The position numbers were made by a program, and so were the translations under genes. A DNA stretch of 42,685 nucleotides from the NCBI GenBank assembly GCA_046705265.1, contig JBJKQL010000070.1, positions 1 to 42,685 of the forward strand, read 5' to 3'. This DNA is from JAJYTL01 sp046705265. Its GTDB lineage: Bacteria; Pseudomonadota; Alphaproteobacteria; Ferrovibrionales; Ferrovibrionaceae. Each line of letters starts with the position of its first letter. Position 1 is the stretch's first letter. Shown here in pieces: positions 15,019-22,870 of this stretch. A model generated the notes under the pieces. The model was not told the DNA's origin, did not search any database, and saw only the letters and a list, made by a program, of their open reading frames with translations.

Positions 15019-16638
15019 ATGCCGATCATTGAGAACCGGATCGACACCTCGACGTCCGATTTCACCGCCAACCGCGACGCGATGCTGGCCTTGGTCGGCA
15101 CGGTGCAAACATTGAAGAAGAACGTCGCCGCCCGCTCAGCCGCGGCGAAGGATCGCTTCCGGTCTCGCGGCCAGATTCTGCCTCGCGAGCGGATCGCGCA
15201 TCTTCTCGATCGCGGCAGCCCCTGGCTCGACCTTTGCCCGCTCGCCGGCTATCGCATGCATGACGACGACGGCAAAAACGACATTATGGGCGGCGGCGTC
15301 GTTGCCGGCATCGGATTCGTCGCAGGCGTCCGGGCCATCGTCAGCGCGTCCGACAGCGCCATAAAGGGCGGTACCATCGCGCCTATGGGCTTGAAGAAGA
15401 ATCTCCGCGTGCAACAGATCGCGCGCGAGAATAAGCTGCCATTCTTCCATCTCGTCGAATCGGGTGGCGCCAATCTGCTCTATCAGGCGGAAATATTCGT
15501 CGAGGGCGGACGAGGCTTCGCCAACCAGGCGCGGCTTTCGGCGGCAGGCGTGCCGCAGATCACCGTGGTACATGGCTCTTCCACCGCAGGCGGCGCCTAT
15601 CTGCCGGGCCTTTCCGACTATGTGATCATGGTGAAGGGCCGAGCGAAGGTGTTCTTGGCCGGGCCTCCGCTTCTTAAGGCGGCGACCGGTGAGACGGCAA
15701 CCGATGAAGAGCTGGGCGGGGCGGAGATGCATGTCGGCATTTCCGGAGTTGGCGATTTTATTGCCGAGGACGATGCCGACGGCATTCGCATCGCTCGCGA
15801 GCTTCTCGCCAAACTCCATTGGGACGACACGCTTCCGCCGTCTCCGCCCAGAGCTTTCAAGCAACCCCGCTATCCGATTGACGATATCCTCGGCATCGTG
15901 CCGGTAGATTATCGGCAGCCGTATGACGTGCGCCAAGTCATCGCACGGCTTGTCGACGATTCCGATTTCCTCGACTTCAAGCCCGGTTTCGGCCCGGAGA
16001 CGGTGACCGGCCAGGCGGCGATCGAAGGATATGCTTTAGGACTTGTCGGCAACAACGGGCCGGTCGATGCCGCCGGGGCCGCCAAGGCGGCGCAGTTCAT
16101 TCAGCTTTGCTGCCAGGCCGGCATGCCGATCCTTTATCTCCAGAACACCACCGGCTACATGGTCGGGCGCGAGGCCGAACAGGCCGGCATCGTCAAGCAC
16201 GGCTCCAAGATGATCCAGGCGGTGGCGAACGCGACGGTACCGCAACTCACCCTTCATATCGGCGCCTCCTTCGGTGCCGGCAATTACGGCATGTGCGGCC
16301 GCTCCTTCGACCCCCGCTTCATCTTCGCCTGGCCGAACAACCGGGTCGCCGTGATGGGCGGCGAGCAGGCCGCCCGTGTCCTTGCCATTGTCACCGAAGA
16401 AAAACTTCGCCGTTCCGGGCAAGAGGTCGACCGTGAAAAACTCAATGCCATGGAACGCGAGATCATCAACCGCACCGAGCGCGAATCGGCGGCGCTTTAT
16501 GCCACCGCGCGCCTGTGGGACGATGGCATCATCGATCCGCGGGACTCGCGGAGAATTCTGGGCTTCTGCCTCGCGACCTGCGACGAATCGGAGCGCCGCC
16601 ACCTTAACCCCAACACGTTCGGCGTCGCCCGCATGTAG
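15019..16638 (+). CDS. Acyl-CoA carboxylase carboxyltransferase (beta) subunit, AtuC-like
   Basis: A 539-residue carboxyltransferase that moves CO2 from carboxybiotin to an enoyl-CoA. Two crotonase-type halves are visible: SGGANL...GSSTAGGAYLPGLSDYVIMVKG and LYLQNTTGYMVGREAEQAGIVKHGSKM...GASFGAGNYGMCGRSFDPRF. The active-site segment reads AEIFVEGGRGFANQARLS, shorter and glycine-rich compared with the FPDRDHFGRIF of methylcrotonyl-CoA carboxylases. A bulky residue replaced by glycine is the published basis of geranyl-CoA carboxylase specificity, so an AtuC-like longer-chain substrate is favoured over LiuB. Neighbours support this: an AtuD-like dehydrogenase and the biotin-carrying alpha subunit follow. 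The alternative is a methylcrotonyl-type enzyme. Confidence 0.85.
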   Translation: MPIIENRIDTSTSDFTANRDAMLALVGTVQTLKKNVAARSAAAKDRFRSRGQILPRERIAHLLDRGSPWLDLCPLAGYRMHDDDGKNDIMGGGVVAGIGFVAGVRAIVSASDSAIKGGTIAPMGLKKNLRVQQIARENKLPFFHLVESGGANLLYQAEIFVEGGRGFANQARLSAAGVPQITVVHGSSTAGGAYLPGLSDYVIMVKGRAKVFLAGPPLLKAATGETATDEELGGAEMHVGISGVGDFIAEDDADGIRIARELLAKLHWDDTLPPSPPRAFKQPRYPIDDILGIVPVDYRQPYDVRQVIARLVDDSDFLDFKPGFGPETVTGQAAIEGYALGLVGNNGPVDAAGAAKAAQFIQLCCQAGMPILYLQNTTGYMVGREAEQAGIVKHGSKMIQAVANATVPQLTLHIGASFGAGNYGMCGRSFDPRFIFAWPNNRVAVMGGEQAARVLAIVTEEKLRRSGQEVDREKLNAMEREIINRTERESAALYATARLWDDGIIDPRDSRRILGFCLATCDESERRHLNPNTFGVARM

Positions 16639-16675
16639 GTGCGAAGCCATCAGGAACCAGGGAGGAAGAAAAACG

Positions 16676-17854
16676 ATGAAACTGACGCCCGAGCACGAGG
16701 CGCTGCGACAAAGCCTCATCAAGTTCATCGACATCGACATCAATCCCCATGTCGACGAATGGGAAAAGGCCGGCATCTTTCCCGCCCACGACCTTTTCAA
16801 GAAGCTCGGTCAAGCGGGATTCCTGGGCATCACCAAGCCGGTGGAATACGGTGGCCAGGGCCTTGATTACAGCTACAGCTTGGTGATGGCCGAAACCCTT
16901 GGCCATATCCGTTGCGGCGGCGTACCCATGGCGATCGGCGTCCAGACCGACATGGCGACCCCGGCGCTCGCACATTTCGGCTCGGACGCCCTCAGGCACG
17001 AGTTCCTGACCCCCACCGTCGCCGGCGATTACGTCGTCTGTCTCGGCGTAAGCGAAACCGGTGCCGGTTCCGACGTCGCTTCTATCCGCACCACCGCGCG
17101 GAAGGACGGCGGCGACTACGTCATCAACGGCGGCAAGATGTGGACCACGAACGGTACCCAGGCCGACTGGATGTGCCTGCTGGCGAATACGAGCGACGGC
17201 CCGGTCCATCGCAACAAATCGCTTCTCTGCCTGCCGATGAAGACAAAGGGAGTCACGGTGGCGCGCAAACTTGACAAGCTCGGCATGCACTCATCCGACA
17301 CGGCGCAGATCTTCTTTGACAATGTCCGCATCCCCGAGCGCTATCGGATCGGCGACGAAGGCTCAGGTTTCACCTATCAGATGTTGCAATTTCAGGAAGA
17401 GCGTCTTTGGGGCGCGGCATCAGCCCTGGTGCCGCTCGACCGCATGATCGCCGAGACCATCGACTACACGCGAAATCGTATCGCCTTCGGCAAACCGATT
17501 CTCGACAACCAGGTGGTGCATTTCCGCCTCGCCGAGCTTGCGACCGAGGTCGAGCTGTTGCGCTCTTTGGTCTATCGCGCGGCGAGCGAATATCTTGCAG
17601 GAAAGGACGTGACGCGGCTCGCCTCGATGGCAAAGCTCAAGGCCGGACGGCTTGTCCGTGAGGCCTCGGATGCCTGCCTACAATATTGGGGTGGCATGGG
17701 CTATATGACTGAGACGCCGATCAGCCGCGCCTATCGCGACACGCGGCTGATGTCGATCGGCGCCGGCGCGGATGAGATCATGCTCGGCATCATCTGCAAG
17801 ATCATGGGCACGCTGCCTGCGGTGCACAAGGAACGCCCGGCTGCCGCCGAATAG
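16676..17854 (+). CDS. Acyl-CoA dehydrogenase, citronellyl-CoA dehydrogenase (AtuD)-like
   Basis: A 392-residue dehydrogenase. It keeps GVSETGAGSDVASIRTTA (124-141), KMWTTNGTQADW and DKLGMHSSDTAQIFFDNVRIP. Glu242 in FQEERLWGAA sits at the isovaleryl-type helix-G base position. The C-terminal SIGAGADEIMLGIICKIMG and the stretch RCGGVPMAIGVQTDMATPAL are as in citronellyl-CoA dehydrogenases of the Atu pathway, which form geranyl-CoA before carboxylation. The start at ATG 16676 follows a strong GGAGGAAG site; the longer frame overlaps the carboxyltransferase. It lies between the two carboxylase subunits, as atuD lies between atuC and atuF. Confidence 0.86.
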   Translation: MKLTPEHEALRQSLIKFIDIDINPHVDEWEKAGIFPAHDLFKKLGQAGFLGITKPVEYGGQGLDYSYSLVMAETLGHIRCGGVPMAIGVQTDMATPALAHFGSDALRHEFLTPTVAGDYVVCLGVSETGAGSDVASIRTTARKDGGDYVINGGKMWTTNGTQADWMCLLANTSDGPVHRNKSLLCLPMKTKGVTVARKLDKLGMHSSDTAQIFFDNVRIPERYRIGDEGSGFTYQMLQFQEERLWGAASALVPLDRMIAETIDYTRNRIAFGKPILDNQVVHFRLAELATEVELLRSLVYRAASEYLAGKDVTRLASMAKLKAGRLVREASDACLQYWGGMGYMTETPISRAYRDTRLMSIGAGADEIMLGIICKIMGTLPAVHKERPAAAE

Positions 17855-17891
17855 ACCTCGGCCCTACGACAACCGAAAGCCGGACCCGAAG

Positions 17892-19853
17892 ATGGCGTTC
17901 CGCAAGATTCTCATCGCGAACCGCGGCGAAATCGCCTGCCGCATCATCCGTACCGCACAAAAGCTTGGCTTCGCGACCGTCGCGATCCATAGCGAGACGG
18001 ATGCCACGGCACGCCATGTCCTCGAAGCCGATGAAGCGGTGGCGATCGGCGGTGCGCACCCGAGCGAAAGCTATCTTAATATCGCCGCGGTGATAGGGGC
18101 GGCACGGCAAACCGGCGCCGAGGCGATCCACCCAGGCTATGGCTTTCTCGCCGAGAACGCGGCCTTTGCCGAGGCCGTGATTGGCGCCGCGCTGTCTTTT
18201 ATTGGGCCAAGCCCGGAGGCCATCGCCGCCATGGGAGACAAGGCAGAGGCAAAACGGCAGATGATTGCGGCGGGCGTGCCCACGATTCCTGGCTATGAAG
18301 GCGAGAATCAATCGGACGAGCGCCTGACCGCCGAGGCCAAGGCTTTGGGCTTGCCCCTTATGATCAAGGCAGCGGCGGGCGGCGGCGGGCGAGGTCTTCG
18401 CCATATTGCGCACATGAAAGATTTCGCAATCGGCCTCGCGGCGGCGCGACGCGAGGCGATGGCCGCTTTCGGCAACGATGCGCTGATGATCGAACGCGCA
18501 CTCGATCAAAGCCGCCATGTCGAGGTGCAGATTCTTGCCGACCGCCACGGCAACACACTCTCACTCGGCGAGCGTGACTGTTCGCTTCAACGTCGCCATC
18601 AAAAGGTGATCGAGGAAGCACCAGCCCCACGGATTTCTCGGGCACTCCGGACCTCGATGAGTGAAGCGGCAGTCAAGGCGGCGCAAACGGTCGGGTATGT
18701 CGGTGCCGGCACGATCGAATTTCTGCTCCAGAACGAAAGCTTCTATTTTCTCGAGATGAACACCCGCATTCAGGTGGAACATCCGGTAACGGAGGCAATC
18801 ACCGGCCTCGACCTTGTCGAATGGCAGTTCCGCGTCGCGGCCGGCGAGACGCTACCCTTTCGTCAGAGAAATTTTCGCTTTTCCGGTCATGCCATCGAAG
18901 CTCGGCTTTATGCCGAAGATTGGACGGCGGGGTTCCTGCCGCAATCCGGCACCCTCCTCGCCTTCAAGCCCCCCGAGGACGTCGGCATCCGTATCGATCA
19001 CGACCTGGCAGAGGGCAAAATGATCAGCCCTCACTACGATCCGATGCTGGCCAAGGTCATCGCTCATGGCCGCGATCGGGACGACGCGAGGCGACGGCTG
19101 GTCGCGGCGCTCGAAGACCTTATCGTTTTCGGGCCAACGACCAATCGCGATTTTCTCATCGCACTGTTGCAGACCAACGAGGTTGCCGCCGCCGCCACCA
19201 CCACTCGCACGCTTGAAGACAAGCTGCTGCCGGAAATTCTCGCGCATCGAAAAGCACCAAGCCAGCGTGTTCGCGCTCTCGCCGCGGTGCTTCTCTTCGA
19301 CGAAGATGATTCCACCCGCTGGGGCGAGCGAGGCTCGTGGCAGAGCGGGGCCGCGTTGTCCTGGCCGCTTCGCCTCATGTCCGGCGAGAGTCACGAAGAC
19401 CTGACGATCTCGCTTTTCGGCCCCGACACCTATCGCGTCTCCCTTGCCGGCGACGAGATCGAAATCCGCATCCTTCGCCGCGACGGCTATCGCCTTTCTT
19501 ACGACGCCGACGGTATTGCGCGGAAAGCAGCATGGCTGCGCACTGGGAGTACGCTTCGCCTCAGTATCGACGGCATGACGCATGTCTTTCGCGATGCGCT
19601 GCGCGATCCGCCGCGGCCTTCCGACACGGAAGAGCAGGCGCGCCTGATCGCGCCGACGAGCGGACGGGTGGTCGCGGTTTTGGCTGCGGCCGGAGCGGCG
19701 GTGAAGAAAGGTCAAGCCGTCATTGTGGTGGAAGCGATGAAAATGCACCACCAGATCGCGGCGGGAAGGGACGGCATCATCGAACGGATCATGGTCAAGG
19801 AAGGCGATCAGGTCGAGGCCCGGCAAGTGATCGCGGCCTTGGCCGAAGCCTAA
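17892..19853 (+). CDS. Acyl-CoA carboxylase biotin carboxylase/biotin carrier (alpha) subunit, AtuF/LiuD-like
   Basis: A 653-residue fusion. The biotin carboxylase domain runs from KILIANRGEIACRIIRTA (5-22) through the ATP-grasp loop AAAGGGGRGLR to EMNTRIQVEHPVTEAITG and the BC C-terminal domain. After a linker domain of about 150 residues comes the biotin carrier domain with VEAMKMH, whose Lys617 is the biotinylation site. ATP-dependent carboxylation of biotin feeds the carboxyltransferase at 15019. The start at 17892 (MAFRKIL) matches the family; the longer frame overlaps the dehydrogenase. Last gene of the four-gene run, convergent after 12 bp with the next block. Confidence 0.92.
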   Translation: MAFRKILIANRGEIACRIIRTAQKLGFATVAIHSETDATARHVLEADEAVAIGGAHPSESYLNIAAVIGAARQTGAEAIHPGYGFLAENAAFAEAVIGAALSFIGPSPEAIAAMGDKAEAKRQMIAAGVPTIPGYEGENQSDERLTAEAKALGLPLMIKAAAGGGGRGLRHIAHMKDFAIGLAAARREAMAAFGNDALMIERALDQSRHVEVQILADRHGNTLSLGERDCSLQRRHQKVIEEAPAPRISRALRTSMSEAAVKAAQTVGYVGAGTIEFLLQNESFYFLEMNTRIQVEHPVTEAITGLDLVEWQFRVAAGETLPFRQRNFRFSGHAIEARLYAEDWTAGFLPQSGTLLAFKPPEDVGIRIDHDLAEGKMISPHYDPMLAKVIAHGRDRDDARRRLVAALEDLIVFGPTTNRDFLIALLQTNEVAAAATTTRTLEDKLLPEILAHRKAPSQRVRALAAVLLFDEDDSTRWGERGSWQSGAALSWPLRLMSGESHEDLTISLFGPDTYRVSLAGDEIEIRILRRDGYRLSYDADGIARKAAWLRTGSTLRLSIDGMTHVFRDALRDPPRPSDTEEQARLIAPTSGRVVAVLAAAGAAVKKGQAVIVVEAMKMHHQIAAGRDGIIERIMVKEGDQVEARQVIAALAEA

Positions 19854-19865
19854 AGCGAAAGCACA

Positions 19866-21023
19866 TCAGGTTGTATTCGAGCCTGAGTTGAGGCCGCGGG
19901 CGATGATCTCTTTCATGATCTCATTGCTGCCGCCGAAAATGCGCTGCACGCGCGCATCCACATAGTGGCGGGCAATGGAATAGTCCCACATGTAACCGTA
20001 GCCACCGTGGAACTGAAGGCACTGATCGATAACACGGCCAGCCATTTCCGAAACCCAAAGCTTCGCCATTGCCGCGGTAGCCTGGTCGAGCTCGTTTTTC
20101 ACCACAAGATCGAGGCAACGGTCGACGAAAACGCGGCCGATCTCGACCTCGGTCTTGGCTTCGGCCAATTTGAATCGGGTATTCTGGAAATCGCCGATGG
20201 CACGGCCGAAGGCCTTGCGCTGGTTGACATAGGTGACGGTCTCTTCCAGCACTACCTCGGCCACGGTGGCATTGCGGATCGCGATCTGCATCCGCTCCCA
20301 GGCCAGTTCCTGCATCAAACGATAAAAACCCTGGCCTTCACCGCCCAGGATATTGGTAACCGGTACGCGCACGTCATTGAAGAACAACTCGGAGGTATCT
20401 TGCGCCTTCAGGCCTATCTTCTTCAGGTTGCGACCTTTGGTGAAACCCGGTCGATCGCTTTCCACCAGCACAAGCGTAATGCCCTTGGCGCCGGCCTGGG
20501 GGGCAGTCTTTGTCACCAGGATAACGAGATCGCAATGCTGGCCGTTGGTGATGAAAGTCTTCTGGCCGTTAATGACGAGTTCATCGCTATCACGTATCGC
20601 ACTCGTGCGAATGCCCTGCAGGTCGCTGCCGGCGCCGGGCTCCGTCATGGCAATGGCGCCAATCACCTCGCCCCGCGCCATGGGCGGGAGCCATTTCCGC
20701 CTTTGTTCCTCGGTGCCATAATTCAGGATGTAGGGAGCAACGATATCGGAGTGAAGGCTGAAACCAGGGCCGGATGCGCCGATCCGCGCCGTCTCTTCGA
20801 TCAGAATCGCACTATAGAGACGATCGACACCTGCGCCACCGTATTCCACCGGCATGGTCGGGCAGAGAAAGCCCGACTCGCCCGCCTTGCGCCAAGCCTC
20901 GCGGCTCACCATTCCTGCCTCTTCCCAGGCTTCGCGATGGGGGGCGATCTCGCGTTCCATGAATTTCCGCACCGATTGGCGGAAGAGATCGTGCTCGGGC
21001 GTGAACAACGTGCGGGGGAGCAT
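19866..21023 (-). CDS. Acyl-CoA dehydrogenase, long-chain type
   Basis: A 385-residue dehydrogenase with AMTEPGAGSDLQGIRTSA (125-142), QKTFITNG, and QCLQFHGGYGYMWDYSIARHYVDARVQRIFGGSNEIMKEIIAR. Glu243 in LAWERMQIA occupies the base position used by long-chain acyl-CoA dehydrogenases, and the N-terminal FRQSVRKFMEREIAPHREAWEEAG is also of this type. It is the last gene of the minus-strand beta-oxidation operon (MerR, thiolase, FadB-like, DmdC-like dehydrogenase, this gene), 37 bp behind the preceding dehydrogenase. It likely performs a first oxidation on a long or branched acyl-CoA. Confidence 0.9.
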   Translation of the reverse strand: MLPRTLFTPEHDLFRQSVRKFMEREIAPHREAWEEAGMVSREAWRKAGESGFLCPTMPVEYGGAGVDRLYSAILIEETARIGASGPGFSLHSDIVAPYILNYGTEEQRRKWLPPMARGEVIGAIAMTEPGAGSDLQGIRTSAIRDSDELVINGQKTFITNGQHCDLVILVTKTAPQAGAKGITLVLVESDRPGFTKGRNLKKIGLKAQDTSELFFNDVRVPVTNILGGEGQGFYRLMQELAWERMQIAIRNATVAEVVLEETVTYVNQRKAFGRAIGDFQNTRFKLAEAKTEVEIGRVFVDRCLDLVVKNELDQATAAMAKLWVSEMAGRVIDQCLQFHGGYGYMWDYSIARHYVDARVQRIFGGSNEIMKEIIARGLNSGSNTT

Positions 21024-21060
21024 GATCTTCTCTTTGCTTGCGGGCCAGATCGCGGGAACC

Positions 21061-22857
21061 TCAGAACGCCTCGGCGGGCAACGCCATCATGGCACTCTTG
21101 CCCGCTTGAATGCGAAGCGCGAGCGCATTGGTATCGGGAAGCATGCGCTCCATGAAGAAGTGAGCGGTGGTAAGCTTGTTCTCGTAGAAAGCCTTGTCCG
21201 GGTCCGCATCGTTCGCAAGCTTCGTGCTTGCCGTCTCCGCCATTCGCGCCCAGGTATAACCCAAGGCGACGAGACCGAAGAGCTTAAGGTAATCATCGGC
21301 CGCGGCGCCTGCTTCCTCGGGATCGCGCAATCCCTGCTCGCCGATCCAGGCGGTCGCCTGCTGCAGCCTGGCGAAAGCGCGAGCCAGGGGCTGCACGAAC
21401 GGCTTACCAATCTTCGGGTCCGTGCCATGCTCGGCGATGAAGCGGTCGATGGGATGGAAGAAGGTGCGCAAAAGTTGGCCCATATGCGAGCCGAGTTTCC
21501 GGCCAACGAGATCGAGCGCCTGGATACCGTTTGTTCCCTCATAGATCATAGCGATTCGGGCATCGCGCACGAACTGTTCCACACCGGTCTCGCGGATATA
21601 GCCGTGCCCGCCAAAGCACTGCTGCGCCAGCGTCGCGACTTCATAGCCCTTTTCGGTGAAATAGGATTTGATCACCGGCGTGACCAAGGCGAGATAATCC
21701 TCAACTTCACGGCGCACCGCGGGATCAGGGTGGCTGTGGGCGAAATCCGCCTTGATTCCGGCGTCGAGCGCAAAGGCACGCGCCCCCTCGATGAAAGCCC
21801 GCATGGTCATCAGCATGCGGCGCACGTCGGGATGGACGATGATCGGATCGGCGGGCTTGTCTGCGAACGTTGCGGCGCGGAGGCTGCGGCCCTGAAGGCG
21901 CTCACGTGCATACGCGACCGCGTTCTGATAGGCGACCTCGGCAATTCCGAGTCCCTGCATGCCGACGCCGAGGCGAGCGGCGTTCATCATCGTGAACATC
22001 GCCCGCATGCCCTTCTCGGGCTTACCCACCAGATAGCCAACCGCGTTGTCATAATTCATGACGCAGGTAGCATTGCCGTGAATGCCCATCTTCTCCTCGA
22101 TGGAGCCGCAAGAAACGCCGTTCCGTTGGCCAAGGTTGCCGTCGGGTTTTACGAGAAACTTCGGCACGACGAAAAGGCTGATGCCATGGACGCCTTCGGG
22201 AGCACCGGAAATTCTTGCCAGCACGAGATGAACGATATTGGGAGCGAGATCGTGCTCGCCGGCCGAGATGAAGATTTTCGTGCCCGTGATGCGATAGCTG
22301 CCGTCGGCTGCCGGCTCGGCCCGGGTCTTCAAGAGACCGAGGTCGGTGCCGCAATGCGGCTCGGTCAGGTTCATGGTGCCGGTCCACTCGCCGGTCGCGA
22401 GCTTCGGCAGATAGATGCGTTTCAGTTCGTCCGAGGCATGAGTCTCGATCGCGTCATAGGCTCCGTGGGTGAGGCCTGGATACATCCCGAAGGCCATATT
22501 GGCGGATGACATCATCTCGGCGAAGATGAGCCCCAAGACGCGCGGCATGCCCTGGCCGCCCCATTCGGTATCGGCGGTGAGGCCGCCCCAGCCACCCTCG
22601 ACATATTCCTTGTAGGCCTCGCGGAAGCCACTGGGCGTCGTCACCACGCCATTCTCGAACTTGCAACCCTCGACGTCGCCGCTCGCGTTTAAGGGATGGA
22701 TAGCCTTTTCGAGAAGCTTCGCCCCTTCCTCCAAAATCGCGTCCACCACGTCGGGCGGCGCGTCGGTGAAGCGTGGAAGATTAGCGTAGCGATCGATCGC
22801 GAGATAGTTGTCGAGCACGAAGCGGATGTCTTTGAGCGGGGCTCGATAACTCGTCAT
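21061..22857 (-). CDS. Acyl-CoA dehydrogenase with C-terminal extension, DmdC/AcdB type
   Basis: At 598 residues it is about 200 longer than ordinary acyl-CoA dehydrogenases, as expected for the group that includes 3-methylmercaptopropionyl-CoA dehydrogenase. It has an N-terminal extension (YRAPLKDIRFVLDNYL), the core with MNLTEPHCGTDLGLLKTRA (162-180) and GGHGYIRETGVEQFVRDARIAMIYEGTNGIQALDL, with Glu440 in YEGT as catalytic base, and a helical C-terminal domain. Such enzymes commonly act in alphaproteobacterial fatty-acid operons next to thiolase and FadB-like genes, as here. The true substrate is open. It lies 13 bp behind the FadB-like gene. Confidence 0.9.
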   Translation of the reverse strand: MTSYRAPLKDIRFVLDNYLAIDRYANLPRFTDAPPDVVDAILEEGAKLLEKAIHPLNASGDVEGCKFENGVVTTPSGFREAYKEYVEGGWGGLTADTEWGGQGMPRVLGLIFAEMMSSANMAFGMYPGLTHGAYDAIETHASDELKRIYLPKLATGEWTGTMNLTEPHCGTDLGLLKTRAEPAADGSYRITGTKIFISAGEHDLAPNIVHLVLARISGAPEGVHGISLFVVPKFLVKPDGNLGQRNGVSCGSIEEKMGIHGNATCVMNYDNAVGYLVGKPEKGMRAMFTMMNAARLGVGMQGLGIAEVAYQNAVAYARERLQGRSLRAATFADKPADPIIVHPDVRRMLMTMRAFIEGARAFALDAGIKADFAHSHPDPAVRREVEDYLALVTPVIKSYFTEKGYEVATLAQQCFGGHGYIRETGVEQFVRDARIAMIYEGTNGIQALDLVGRKLGSHMGQLLRTFFHPIDRFIAEHGTDPKIGKPFVQPLARAFARLQQATAWIGEQGLRDPEEAGAAADDYLKLFGLVALGYTWARMAETASTKLANDADPDKAFYENKLTTAHFFMERMLPDTNALALRIQAGKSAMMALPAEAF

Positions 22858-22870
22858 GTCGGAGCCTCCT

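Noticed and set aside
15019..19853. Leucine-degradation (liu) reading of the carboxylase genes
   Set aside because: The active-site segment is glycine-rich and short, the dehydrogenase is AtuD-like, and no liuC or liuE gene is present; kept only as an alternative.
19965..21155. 396-residue plus-strand open frame
   Set aside because: Antisense shadow of the long-chain acyl-CoA dehydrogenase, a result of high GC.
20854..22509. 551-residue plus-strand open frame
   Set aside because: Antisense to two acyl-CoA dehydrogenase genes that show full motifs; no ribosome site.
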